Below are positions 1 to 8,296 of a stretch of 64,000 nucleotides of DNA, one piece after another. Both the position numbers and the translations under genes were made by a program. Location: NCBI GenBank assembly GCA_028283825.1, contig JAPWJW010000002.1, positions 613,501 through 677,500 of the forward strand. The letters are read 5' to 3'. Under the pieces are notes generated by a model. It searched no databases, was not told the origin of the DNA, and saw only the letters and a program-made list of their open reading frames with translations. Each line of letters starts with the position of its first letter. Position 1 is the first letter of the stretch. This stretch comes from Azospirillaceae bacterium (GTDB lineage: Bacteria > Pseudomonadota > Alphaproteobacteria > Azospirillales > Azospirillaceae).

Positions 1-507
1 CCCGCCCAGTCCCTGGCGGTTGGGGAAGAAGATCACCCGATTGCCGTGCTGGCTTATGTAGAAGGTACCGGATTCCATGGCATCGACGTTCATCGACAGT
101 TGCGCCCGGCGGGAAATATCGTGCGACTTTTCGTAAGCCCACGGCCGGATGAACAGCGACACCAGCAGCACCACCGTGGCCAGCGCCGCGGACAGCAGGA
201 AGACGCTGCGCAGCACGATGGCGGGGGAGATGTTCAGCGCGTACATGGCGGTGAACTCGGAATCGCCATACAGCTTGCCGAAGGACATCACCACCGAGAT
301 GTAAAGCGAGATCGGCACCAGGACTTCCAGCGCGATCAGCAGCTTAAGGCCGATCAGCTCGGCGATTGCGCCGGTGGGCAGCAGGCCGTTGACGGCGTCG
401 GACAGCAGGCTGGCGGTACTGTAACCGGCGAAAAGGGCGACCAGGATGCCCAGCACGGCCGCCAGCGGCTTCGCGATTTCGCGGATCAGGTAGCGTTCGA
501 TGATCAC
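1..507 (-). CDS. lptF: LptF-type LPS export permease (3' end outside window)
   Basis: This is the N-terminal 169 codons of an inner-membrane permease of the LptF/LptG (YjgP/YjgQ) family, which with LptB extracts lipopolysaccharide from the inner membrane for transport to the cell surface. The start is a GTG at 505-507; the protein opens with IIERYLIREIAKPL, the typical LptF/G beginning, in which a short amphipathic stretch precedes the first membrane segment (about residues 13-33). Two further hydrophobic segments follow at about residues 50-75 and 93-120, then the start of the periplasmic domain (RPWAYEKSHDISRRAQ). LptF is preferred over LptG because of this loop, but with only half the protein visible LptG is not excluded. 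It is divergent from the ACP/sphingolipid pair that begins at 772. Confidence 0.85.
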   Translation of the reverse strand, partial: MIIERYLIREIAKPLAAVLGILVALFAGYSTASLLSDAVNGLLPTGAIAELIGLKLLIALEVLVPISLYISVVMSFGKLYGDSEFTAMYALNISPAIVLRSVFLLSAALATVVLLVSLFIRPWAYEKSHDISRRAQLSMNVDAMESGTFYISQHGNRVIFFPNRQGLGG

Positions 508-771
508 GATTGCATATCGTCCCGTACGATGCCTGTTTCGGGGCCTGTTTTGGGGGGCCGTCTTCGGGCGGCTAAGCTAACCGGTGTAGGCCGAACTTAC
601 TCCCACGGTATTGTGGCAGCAGACGCCCACCCAAGGCATATGGCACCTTGCATTAATGTCTATGACAGTGTGACATAACGCCTTTATAAAGGCTTACGAG
701 GTACCGGCCTTGGCGAACGCGCCAGAGGGTGTTTGGCAGCACCAACACGACGATATGGCTAATATATTCGC

Positions 772-1023
772 ATGGATAACTCAATAGAGCAGATTCGGGC
801 GTTGGTATTGGATGCACTCAAGGCATCTTTACAGAACCCCATCGAACTCTCCGACGATACCAACATCACCGAAGGGCTTGGCTTAGACTCCGTCGCGGTC
901 ATGGATTTCGTGATGGAAATCGAGGATGCCCTTGATATCTCCATTCCGCTTGACCGGATCGCCGAAGTGAAGACCATTGGTGACCTGATCACGACAGCGC
1001 ACGACTTGAAGGGCAAGTCCTGA
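772..1023 (+). CDS. acyl carrier protein (sphingolipid-associated)
   Basis: Small acidic 83-residue acyl carrier protein. The phosphopantetheine attachment serine is in GLGLDSVAVMD (about residue 40), at the start of helix II, and the usual four-helix pattern can be read through the acidic EIEDAL segment. It lies 3 bp upstream of serine palmitoyltransferase and is surely co-transcribed with it. Several alphaproteobacterial SPT loci carry a dedicated ACP, and acyl-ACP rather than acyl-CoA may be the acyl donor. I therefore infer that this ACP supplies the long acyl chain to the next enzyme and is not the housekeeping fatty-acid-synthesis ACP. The inference rests on adjacency, not on a diagnostic residue. 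Confidence 0.88.
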   Translation: MDNSIEQIRALVLDALKASLQNPIELSDDTNITEGLGLDSVAVMDFVMEIEDALDISIPLDRIAEVKTIGDLITTAHDLKGKS

Positions 1024-1026
1024 CAG

Positions 1027-2262
1027 ATGGCTCTATTTGACAAGTATGCACCGTTATTGGCCCAGTACGAGAGTCTGGAGGCCGCCGGGCACAATCCCTT
1101 CAACGTCACGTTCGACAACGTTGTCTCGCCGACCGAGGCGATGATCGGCAATCGACGTATTCTGCTGCTGGGCACCAACAATTACCTTGGCCTGACCTAT
1201 GACCCGGCGGTGATCGCTGAGTCGGTGAAGGCTATGGAAAGGTTGGGTGCCGGCACCACCGGGTCAAGGGTGGCCAATGGCAGCTATGGCGGCCATCGGC
1301 AGCTGGAGCGGTCGCTGGCCGACTTCTACGGCCGCAAGCACGGCATGGTGTTCTCGACGGGGTACCAGGCCAACCTGGGCATCCTGTCGGCCCTGGCCGG
1401 CAAGGATGACCACCTGATCCTGGATGCCGACAGCCACGCCAGCATCTATGACGGCTCGCGCCTGGGCCATGCCCAGGTCACGCGCTTCCGCCACAACGAC
1501 CCCGACGACCTGGACAACCGCCTGCGGCGCCTGGCCGACGTGCCCGGCGACAAGGTCATCGTCGTCGAGGGCATCTATTCCATGCTGGGCGACACCGCGC
1601 CGTTGCGTGAGTTCGTCGAGGTGAAGCGCAAGTGGGGCGCCTACCTGGTGGTGGACGAGGCGCACTCCCTGGGTGTCCTGGGCCGCACCGGCCGCGGCCT
1701 GGCCGAGGCCGCCGGGGTGGAGGATGAGGTCGACTTCATCGTCGGCACCTTCTCCAAAAGCCTGGGCGGCATCGGCGGCTTCTGCGTCAGCGACATGGAC
1801 GGTTTCGACATCCTGCGCGTGGCCAGCCGGCCCTACATGTTCACCGCCTCGCTGCCGCCCGCCGTCGTGGCGGCGGTGACCGAGGCGCTGAACCAGTTGC
1901 GCCACCGGCCGGCCCTGCGCCAGCAGCTGCTGGACAACGCCCGCCGCTTCCACGGCGGCCTGGTCGATTTGGGCTTCACCGTGGGGCCCGAGGCCAGCCC
2001 GGTGGTGTCGGCCATCATGCCCGACCCGAAGACGGCCTTCACGTTCTGGAGCCGCCTGCTGGACGCCGGCCTGTACGCCAACGTCAGCCTGCCGCCGGCC
2101 ACGCCCAAGGGCCTGGCCCTGCTGCGGTCCAGCGTCAGCGCCGCCCACAGCCGCAGCCAGATCGACCTTGCCCTGTCGCTGTTCGCGGAGACGGGCCGGG
2201 CCATGGGCCTCATCCCGGCGGAGGCGGTCGCCCCCCCCGAGATGCGCGTGGCGGCTCAGTAA
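1027..2262 (+). CDS. spt: serine palmitoyltransferase (alpha-oxoamine synthase)
   Basis: PLP-dependent, soluble homodimeric alpha-oxoamine synthase that condenses L-serine with a palmitoyl thioester to give 3-ketodihydrosphingosine, the first step of sphingolipid synthesis. 411 residues, the usual bacterial SPT length. Motifs in order: GTNNYLGL near residue 50, ILDADSHASIYDG near 140, EGIYSMLGD near 185, VDEAHSLGVLG near 215, and GTFSKSLGG near 245 whose lysine forms the PLP aldimine. RPYMFTASLPPAVVA and the PPATP segment in the C-terminal part are typical of SPT rather than of KBL or BioF. The start lies 3 bp after the ACP stop. The 3' end overlaps the convergent DUF2141 gene by 7 bp. Together with lptF the pair points to envelope lipid synthesis. 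Confidence 0.93.
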   Translation: MALFDKYAPLLAQYESLEAAGHNPFNVTFDNVVSPTEAMIGNRRILLLGTNNYLGLTYDPAVIAESVKAMERLGAGTTGSRVANGSYGGHRQLERSLADFYGRKHGMVFSTGYQANLGILSALAGKDDHLILDADSHASIYDGSRLGHAQVTRFRHNDPDDLDNRLRRLADVPGDKVIVVEGIYSMLGDTAPLREFVEVKRKWGAYLVVDEAHSLGVLGRTGRGLAEAAGVEDEVDFIVGTFSKSLGGIGGFCVSDMDGFDILRVASRPYMFTASLPPAVVAAVTEALNQLRHRPALRQQLLDNARRFHGGLVDLGFTVGPEASPVVSAIMPDPKTAFTFWSRLLDAGLYANVSLPPATPKGLALLRSSVSAAHSRSQIDLALSLFAETGRAMGLIPAEAVAPPEMRVAAQ

Positions 2263-2759
2263 TACTTCATCTGCACCGAAACCGGATTGTCGCCGGCCTG
2301 GACGGGGATACGCACCTTGTCCAGGCCCGGGGGCCCGAGATAGAGCGTCGGGTTGTTGGAGAAGCCGTACCCTTCCGACGGGATGCCCAGCATCGTCGTG
2401 TCGAAATGCCCGTTGCTGTTCTCATCATGGAACAGGGCCACGGCGTAATGGTCGGCCAGGGGCAGGGCGATGCAGGTCTCGGTCACCGGCAGGGCGACGG
2501 GGATGATCTGGCGGGCGACCTTGTAGGCGCCGTCCAGGAAATGGGCGGAATCGTCGGGATAGACAGTGATGGTGACGTTGCCCTTGTCCGACCGCATGCC
2601 GCTGACGCTGATCTTCAGCCGGACCTGGTCCGGGTTGGCGGCATCGCACGCGGGACCGGGCATCGCCACCGCCTTCTCGGCCAACGCCACAGTTGGCGCC
2701 GACAGCAGTGCCATGAGGGCGCCCGCCGCCGCCACACTCCGATAAAATCCAACTCGCAT
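2256..2759 (-). CDS. DUF2141 secreted protein
   Basis: Exported protein of 167 residues. The start chosen is the ATG at 2757-2759 because it gives a clean signal peptide (MRVGFYRS, hydrophobic core, cleavage after VALA); an upstream in-frame start would run into the divergent glycosyltransferase. The mature domain matches DUF2141, with the characteristic YAVALFHDENSNGHFD and GIPSEGYGFSNN motifs near residues 110-140. These acidic Asn/Asp motifs look like metal-binding loops, but the family function is unknown. It is convergent with the SPT gene, sharing 7 bp at the stops, and divergent from the following glycosyltransferase. Its place in an envelope-lipid block suggests a periplasmic or surface role, which is inference. 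Confidence 0.85.
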   Translation of the reverse strand: MRVGFYRSVAAAGALMALLSAPTVALAEKAVAMPGPACDAANPDQVRLKISVSGMRSDKGNVTITVYPDDSAHFLDGAYKVARQIIPVALPVTETCIALPLADHYAVALFHDENSNGHFDTTMLGIPSEGYGFSNNPTLYLGPPGLDKVRIPVQAGDNPVSVQMKYY

Positions 2760-2844
2760 TGCCCAGTATCCTTTTCCGGCAACCACCTTCCCACCATCTA
2801 TCGTCTCCGTCGCGGGGACTTCAAGTGCGGCAAAGGGACCCTTC

Positions 2845-3981
2845 GTGCGTGAGGTCGTCATCTTCCGGAACAACCTGTTCCGGATTTCCGAAACCTTCAT
2901 CACCGAACAGGCGCAGCGGCTGCGGCGGCACACGCCCCTGTACCTGGGGCGCCTGCGCTACGGCCCGGCGCCCGAGGGCGCCGATTCCCTGGCCTTGCGC
3001 GATCTGTGGCCGCACTGGCCCTGGCCGCCCATCGGCTGGCAACTGCTGAGCCGCGACCCCGCCCCCTATCTGCGCCTGCTGCGCGGCCGGCACCCCGCCC
3101 TGATGCACGCCCATTTCGGCATCGACGGCGTTTACGCCCTGCCGGTGGCGCGGGCGCTGGGCGTGCCGCTGGTCACCACCTTCCACGGCTTTGACGCCAC
3201 CCTGTCCACCGCCGCCCTGATGCGCTCGCCCGCCTGGATGAACTATCCCCTGTTCCGGGGTCGCCTGGCGCGGCAGGGGGCGTTGTTCCTCTGCGTCTCC
3301 AACTTCATCCGCGACCAGGTGCTGGCCATGGGTTTCCCGGCCGAACGCACCCGCGTGCACTACATCGGCGTCGACAGCCGCGCGGTGCGGGTCCGCCCGG
3401 TGGGGGAGGAGACGCCGACCATCCTGCACGTCGCCCGCCAGGTGGAGGGCAAGGGCGCGGAGTATCTGATCCGGGCCTTCGCGCGGATCGCGGACCGGCA
3501 TCCCACGGTGCAACTGCACCTCATCGGCGACGGCCCCCTGCGCACGGCACTGCAGGCGTTGGCGGGATCGCTGGGACTGGCGGAGCGCATCCGCTTCCTG
3601 GGCGCGCTGCCGCATGGCGAGGTGCTGGCCCACATGCGGCGGGCGGCCATGCTGGTCCTGCCCAGCGTGCGCGCCGCCAACGGCTGGGTCGAGGGCCTGG
3701 GCATGGTGATGCTGGAGGCGGCGGCCACCGGCGTGCCGGTGATCGCGTCGCGCATCGGCGGCATCCCCGAGGTCATCGTCGAGGGCCAAACCGGCCTGCT
3801 GGCGCCGGAGCGGGCGCCGGAGGCGCTGGCCCGCTGCATGGCAACCCTGCTGGACGATGGTGACCTGCGTCACCGCATGGGCGCGCAGGCGCGGGCCCAT
3901 ATCGACGCGCACTTCGACATTCACCGCCAGACGGCGCTGCTGGAGGATTTGTATGACGAGGCGCTTGGCCATGCGCGGTGA
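2845..3981 (+). CDS. GT4-family glycosyltransferase
   Basis: 378-residue cytoplasmic or membrane-associated GT-B glycosyltransferase of family 4 that would transfer a sugar from a nucleotide donor to a lipid or growing glycan. GTG start at 2845; it opens with a beta strand (VVIFRNNLFRISETFI). The N-domain has HAHFGIDG and TFHGFDATL; the C-domain has ILHVARQVEGKGAEYLI, LIGDGPLR, and the donor-binding EGLGMVMLEAAATGVPVIAS with the E-x7-E arrangement, then GGIPEVIVEGQTGLL. A substrate cannot be assigned. Because it follows a sphingolipid gene and precedes a flippase and another GT4, glycosylation of a sphingolipid or of an exported glycan is plausible. Confidence 0.88.
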   Translation: MREVVIFRNNLFRISETFITEQAQRLRRHTPLYLGRLRYGPAPEGADSLALRDLWPHWPWPPIGWQLLSRDPAPYLRLLRGRHPALMHAHFGIDGVYALPVARALGVPLVTTFHGFDATLSTAALMRSPAWMNYPLFRGRLARQGALFLCVSNFIRDQVLAMGFPAERTRVHYIGVDSRAVRVRPVGEETPTILHVARQVEGKGAEYLIRAFARIADRHPTVQLHLIGDGPLRTALQALAGSLGLAERIRFLGALPHGEVLAHMRRAAMLVLPSVRAANGWVEGLGMVMLEAAATGVPVIASRIGGIPEVIVEGQTGLLAPERAPEALARCMATLLDDGDLRHRMGAQARAHIDAHFDIHRQTALLEDLYDEALGHAR

Positions 3982-4015
3982 CGGTTGGGTCCGAAATCGC
4001 ATTTATGTCTTCTTC

Positions 4016-4027
4016 GGAACGCGTTCC
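4016..4027. promoter_or_regulatory. 12-bp perfect palindrome upstream of radical SAM gene
   Basis: GGAACGCGTTCC is perfectly self-complementary and lies in the 63-bp gap between the glycosyltransferase stop and the radical SAM start. It could be a small operator or just chance in GC-rich DNA; nothing else supports either reading. Confidence 0.25.
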
Positions 4028-4044
4028 TGCTTTAGGGATGTCCC

Positions 4045-5133
4045 ATGACTTCGACGATCGACACCGACACCGCCCAGCTTGAGGCCCTTCCGTCCGACGG
4101 CCTTCCGGCCGGTACGCCCGAAGGCCGGCCGGGCCGCCTGGAAAACCTGGCGGCCGGCCTGCGTTTCGCCGCCCGCGCCATCGGGCAGCGCTATACGCCG
4201 CTGCTGGCCCAGGTGGTGGTGACGCGCCGCTGCAACCTGGCCTGCGGTTATTGCAACGAGTACGACGACTTCTCGCCGCCCGTGCCGCTGAAAGACCTGA
4301 TCGCCCGCGTCGACCATCTGGCCAAGCTGAAGACCGCGTCCATCACCTTCACCGGGGGGGAGCCGCTGCTGAACCCCCATTTGGACAAGGCGGTGCGCTA
4401 CGCCCGGTCCAAGGGCATGATCGTCACCACCATCACCAACGGCTTCCGCCTGACCAAGGATTGGATCGACAGGCTGAACAACGCCGGCCTCCAGGGGATG
4501 CAGATCAGCATCGACAACCTTGAGCCCGACGACATATCGATGAAGAGCTTGAAGTCGGTCGAGGGCAAGCTGGAACTGCTGTCCAAGCACGCGCTGTTCA
4601 AGGTCAACGTCAACTCCGTCCTGGGTGTGACGGGGGAACGGACGCAGGACGTGATCACGGTGGCGGAGACGGCGGCCAAGTACGGCCTGCAGCATTCCGT
4701 GGGCGTGCTGCACGACGGCAGCGGCCTGCTGAAGCCGCTGAGCCCGGCGCAGATGCAGGCCTATGAGCGGGTCACCGAGATTTCGCCGTCCATGGTGCAC
4801 AGCCTGAACTATTGGCTGTTCCAGAAGAACCTGATGAACGGCAAGGGCAACGACTGGAAGTGCCGCGCCGGCGCCCGTTACCTCTACGTCACCGAGGACG
4901 GCCGGGTGCATTGGTGCTCACAGCAGCGCGGATATCCCAACAAGCCGCTGCTGGACTACACGGTCGAGGACATCAAGCGCGAGTACCACACCGAAAAGGG
5001 CTGTGCCGCGACCTGTACCCTCAGCTGCGTGCACCAGATGAGTATGTTCGACCGGCGGCGCCAGGCCATCCCGGACCCGACGACGCCAGCCACCACGGTG
5101 GCTCACCCGGTGGGTGCGAAGCCGGTCAGCTGA
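4045..5133 (+). CDS. radical SAM protein with SPASM-like C-terminal cysteines
   Basis: 362-residue radical SAM enzyme. The [4Fe-4S]-SAM motif CNLACGYC is near residue 70, followed by TFTGGEPLLNP (the GGE motif), ITNGF and an ISIDNLEPDD strand. The C-terminal third carries a further cysteine set (KCRAGARYLYV, HWCSQQ, then CAATCTLSC) of the SPASM or twitch type that would bind one or two auxiliary clusters. An N-terminal extension of about 45 residues of low complexity precedes the domain. A Shine-Dalgarno AGGGA lies 6 bp before the ATG. The reaction is not identifiable; context between glycosyltransferases and a flippase suggests modification of a lipid or sugar rather than a peptide, and no precursor peptide gene is seen nearby. 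It ends in a palindrome shared with the convergent flippase gene. Confidence 0.88.
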   Translation: MTSTIDTDTAQLEALPSDGLPAGTPEGRPGRLENLAAGLRFAARAIGQRYTPLLAQVVVTRRCNLACGYCNEYDDFSPPVPLKDLIARVDHLAKLKTASITFTGGEPLLNPHLDKAVRYARSKGMIVTTITNGFRLTKDWIDRLNNAGLQGMQISIDNLEPDDISMKSLKSVEGKLELLSKHALFKVNVNSVLGVTGERTQDVITVAETAAKYGLQHSVGVLHDGSGLLKPLSPAQMQAYERVTEISPSMVHSLNYWLFQKNLMNGKGNDWKCRAGARYLYVTEDGRVHWCSQQRGYPNKPLLDYTVEDIKREYHTEKGCAATCTLSCVHQMSMFDRRRQAIPDPTTPATTVAHPVGAKPVS

Positions 5134-5141
5134 CCGGCTTC
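5118..5141. terminator. 24-bp perfect palindrome, bidirectional terminator spanning two stop codons
   Basis: GAAGCCGGTCAG followed directly by its reverse complement. It contains the TGA of the radical SAM gene (5131-5133) and, on the other strand, the TGA of the flippase gene (5126-5128). A T-rich stretch follows on the plus strand. As RNA it can fold into a long GC-rich hairpin in either direction, so it probably ends both transcripts. Confidence 0.6.
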
Positions 5142-6565
5142 TTCTCCCGGTCGTAACGGAACAGACCGGCATAGGTGGCCGCCATCGCCACCACCACGAT
5201 GGCGACGCCGACCATGGGTTGGCCGGCGCCCGGCAGCAGGCGCACGGCCCCGACCACCGCCGCCATGACGGCGACGCCGACAGCCGGCAGCACGAAGGTG
5301 CGGGCCACACCGCCGGCCTTGATGCCCCAGGTCCGCTCCAGATAACGCCCCCCCCAGATCAGCAAGGGCGGGTAGATCGCCAGCCACACGGCCGAAACGG
5401 CGATGATGCCGCTTGCCGCCGGCAACAGCACGCCCACGGCGGCGATGCCCAGGGTCAGCAGGGTCAGGGTGGTGGCCGACAGCCGTGCTGCCAGGCCCGG
5501 CCGGCCCGATGCCATCATCAGGGGCGTCAGCATTTGCGACATGGCGCGCAGCAGGGCGGCACCCGCCAGCAGCTTCAGAGGCAGGGCGGCCCCGGCATAG
5601 CTGCCGCCGTGGTCGTCGTGGATCAGGGTGGTCAGCGGATCGGCCGCCAGGATCAGCCCCACCATCAGCGGGGCGGTCAGCAGGGCCAGGCGGCGCAGCG
5701 ACCAGGTCAGCGCCTGCGTCAGGCCGGCCTTGTCCCCCGACAGGCGGGCGAACACGGGCAGGGCGGTGCGGTTGATCAGGGTGCCGACCGCCATCACCGG
5801 TTCCATGGCGATGTCGAAGGCGACGCGATACAACGCCAGGGGGGCTGTGCCGTAGAACCAGCCGACCAGCAGGAAGTCGATGTTCTTGAAGATTTGCTCG
5901 AACAGATTGACGGCGGCGGCGCGCGTGCCGAAGCGGGTCAGGTGCCGGATGTCCGCCCGGTCGAAATGCAGGCCGGGGCGGAAGGGGCGCGCGACGGTGG
6001 CGCCGATCAGGGTGTAGAGGCCGCTGGCGACATAACCGATGACCAGGGCCCAGGCGCCGGCCCCCAGGGCGGCCAGGGCCAGCCGCGTCAGGGCGGCCCC
6101 CAGGGTGGAGGCTACGTTGATGATGGCGATGCGCTCATACCGCAGGTCGCGGTTCAGCAAGGCCAGCGGGATCACGGCGCCGGCGACGATGGGCTGCTTG
6201 GCCGCGATGGCGACGAAATAGGCCGCCATGCCGGACACGCCGTACAGCGCGCCGATGCCGGGGGCGGCCAACAGGGTCAGGCCGCCCATCGCCAGGGATG
6301 CGACCAGGATGAACCAGAACAGGCTGTCCAGTTCGCGCTTGGCGACGGATGGCGCCTGCAACAGCGCGTCGCCTGTCCCTAAACCGTTGAAGGCCTCCAC
6401 CACCATGCCGACCGACATGACCAGGGACGCCACACCCACCTGCTGTTTGCTGAGGAAACCCAGCACCGCCAGGATGGTGGTGAAGTCGATGACCTTGGCC
6501 AGGACGGTGGCGCCGCCCAGCCAGTTGAAGCCGCGGCGCAGATGGCGCTGATGATCGGCGCTCAC
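5126..6565 (-). CDS. Wzx-type oligosaccharide flippase (MOP superfamily)
   Basis: 479-residue polytopic inner-membrane protein of the polysaccharide-biosynthesis (MATE/MOP) superfamily, expected to flip lipid-linked oligosaccharides from cytoplasm to periplasm. It opens with RGFNWLGGATVLAKVIDFTTI, typical of the lipopolysaccharide-flippase group, and shows about a dozen hydrophobic segments, including the usual FKNIDFLLVGWF after loop 6. The start is a GTG at 6563-6565, four bases overlapping the stop of the upstream glycosyltransferase (GTGA), so the two are translationally coupled. An open frame continues upstream to 7537, but there it is only a shadow of the glycosyltransferase. The extreme C-terminus KPVS is encoded in the palindrome shared with the convergent radical SAM gene. 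Confidence 0.88.
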   Translation of the reverse strand: MSADHQRHLRRGFNWLGGATVLAKVIDFTTILAVLGFLSKQQVGVASLVMSVGMVVEAFNGLGTGDALLQAPSVAKRELDSLFWFILVASLAMGGLTLLAAPGIGALYGVSGMAAYFVAIAAKQPIVAGAVIPLALLNRDLRYERIAIINVASTLGAALTRLALAALGAGAWALVIGYVASGLYTLIGATVARPFRPGLHFDRADIRHLTRFGTRAAAVNLFEQIFKNIDFLLVGWFYGTAPLALYRVAFDIAMEPVMAVGTLINRTALPVFARLSGDKAGLTQALTWSLRRLALLTAPLMVGLILAADPLTTLIHDDHGGSYAGAALPLKLLAGAALLRAMSQMLTPLMMASGRPGLAARLSATTLTLLTLGIAAVGVLLPAASGIIAVSAVWLAIYPPLLIWGGRYLERTWGIKAGGVARTFVLPAVGVAVMAAVVGAVRLLPGAGQPMVGVAIVVVAMAATYAGLFRYDREKKPVS

Positions 6566-7824
6566 GGGCGTTCCGCGGTGGTGGCGGCCGGTTCCGGTCG
6601 GGGGGGCAACACCAGGGCGCCGGTGCGGACCAGATGGCCCAGCCAATGCCGGGACTGGCCCAGCCAGGTGCGGAACTGCTGCCGGCCCCAGCCACGCCGG
6701 GGCGCCGGTGCGGCGTCCAGCCGTTCCTGGATCAGGGCGTGGATGCGCTGTACCCGCGCCGCCCAGGTATAGTCGCGGCTGTCGGCCAGGGCGGCGTCCG
6801 CCAGCCGCCGGGCGTGCGCCGGATCGGTCAGCAGCGCGTCGATGCCGGCCACCAGGTCGGGGATGCTGTCGGGGGGACAGAGCCAGGCGTTCTGGTCGTG
6901 GCGCAGCACCTCCGCCACGTCCGGCGTCTGTCCGGCCAGGATGGGGCGCCCGGACGCCAGGTAGAAAAAGACCTTGAGCGGCAACACGGTCGATCCGAAC
7001 TCCGCCAGCGGCAGGCGCGAGGGCGGGATCAGCAGGATGTCGGCGGCGTAGACATAGTCGGCCAGGGCGTCGGCCGTCTGATAGGGGACGATGCGCACGT
7101 TGGGCACGTCGCGCGCCATCACCTCGATGGGGCCTTCGCCATAGGAACCGACCAGGATGAACAGCACGTCGGGCCGCTGCTTCGCCGCCTCCACTGCCAG
7201 GGCCAGGCCCTTCTTGTGGTTGACGCGGCCGGTGTAGACCACCGTCTTCTGGGCGGGATCGACGCCGATGCGGCGCTTGGCCTCCTCCACCGGGATGCGG
7301 GCCTGGAAGCGCGCGGGCTCGTACCCGTTGCGCACCACCCGCACCTTGTCCTCCGGCAGTCCCAGGGCCAGGTACTTGCGCCGCGTATACTCGGAATGGC
7401 AGATCTTGACGATGAAGCGCGGGTGGCTGAGCAGGCGGTACAGCCAGAATTGCAGCGGCGGGATCTGGTCGGGCCAGGGCCGGTAATGGTCGAAGGCCAC
7501 ATGCTGCCCGAACCGGATGGCCATCCAGGCGACCCACAGGTTGCGGGTATAGATCAGGTCGGCCCGCCGAAACTCACGGCGGAAGGGCAGGGTCAGGCCG
7601 CACAGGAAGTGGCGCAGGGCCGCGGGCTTCAGCGGCGCATGGGCGCCGACCACGGGCATGCCGACCAGCGCCTGGGCGGCGGCGCGGCCGGCCTCGTCGG
7701 CCAGCGGGACATGCAGCCAGGATTCCTCGGTCAGCGCGGAAAGGTAGCGGGCCGTTGTAGTAAAAACCTCGGCATCGGCCTCAGTGCTGGGCAAAGGATT
7801 TTCAAAGGTGAACAATATTCGCAT
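6562..7824 (-). CDS. GT4-family glycosyltransferase
   Basis: 420-residue GT-B fold glycosyltransferase, first gene of the minus-strand pair with the flippase. N-domain: RILFTFENPLP, ADLIYTRNLWVAWMA, FDHYRPWPDQ. Between the domains is VRVVRNGYEPARF. C-domain: VVYTGRVNHKKGLALAVEAA, LFILVGSYGEGP, IVPYQTADALADYVYAADILLIPP, and a donor-binding loop containing PLKVFFYLASGRPILA, where the K and Y/L positions replace the commoner E-x7-E. It is a family-4-like enzyme of unknown donor. Coupling to the flippase implies that it builds the lipid-linked glycan that the flippase exports. The 470 bp upstream is non-coding, so the promoter lies there. Confidence 0.87.
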   Translation of the reverse strand: MRILFTFENPLPSTEADAEVFTTTARYLSALTEESWLHVPLADEAGRAAAQALVGMPVVGAHAPLKPAALRHFLCGLTLPFRREFRRADLIYTRNLWVAWMAIRFGQHVAFDHYRPWPDQIPPLQFWLYRLLSHPRFIVKICHSEYTRRKYLALGLPEDKVRVVRNGYEPARFQARIPVEEAKRRIGVDPAQKTVVYTGRVNHKKGLALAVEAAKQRPDVLFILVGSYGEGPIEVMARDVPNVRIVPYQTADALADYVYAADILLIPPSRLPLAEFGSTVLPLKVFFYLASGRPILAGQTPDVAEVLRHDQNAWLCPPDSIPDLVAGIDALLTDPAHARRLADAALADSRDYTWAARVQRIHALIQERLDAAPAPRRGWGRQQFRTWLGQSRHWLGHLVRTGALVLPPRPEPAATTAERP

Positions 7825-8296
7825 TGAGAACCGCGTGATTTAGATGCCCGAATGCAACCGGGCCTTCTTTCCATATAACGGCCAGCGACTCAAGAGCGCC
7901 GGGGGCTGGCGCTGGCATGCCGATTCAGGGTGGCTGGGGCGGGCGGCGCGTCACCATGGGGCACAAGGTTCGCTGACTGAATAATTATACATCAACCTTA
8001 TGGTTGGCATTAGGGCCGAATTATCCAATTCGGCGATCCGTGCACGCACCGTTATACCTAATGAGGTATTGGCACCACATGGTTAACACGTGTAACTTTG
8101 GCGGCATCCAAGCCCTTGATCACGTTTGGGCCTGAAAATCCAAGATCCTGAACAAGATTTACCTTAATTGAACGTCGTACTTCCGTAACGCGAGGCCAAT
8201 TCGCGCGTATCGTCCAGTCGTTATTTCGTTCAATTCCCGCAAAATCCGAAGTCTCCCCAACAATAAATAAGCTCAATCCAATGATGGGAGAGCGTA
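7825..8296. promoter_or_regulatory. divergent intergenic region, glycan pair / oxidase operon
   Basis: 472 bp without a plausible gene, lower in GC than its surroundings. It holds a perfect 8-bp stem (GCCGAATT at 8015-8022, AATTCGGC at 8027-8034, loop ATCC) and a near-palindrome around CACGTG (8084-8096). It must carry the promoters for the minus-strand glycosyltransferase and for the plus-strand oxidase operon. A Shine-Dalgarno GGGAG precedes the first cytochrome gene. I saw no FNR box here. Confidence 0.4.

Noticed and set aside
5126..7537. 803-codon frame suggesting a fusion of a regulator-like domain to the flippase
   Set aside because: The part upstream of 6565 is a shifted shadow of the glycosyltransferase gene; the flippase starts at GTG 6565.
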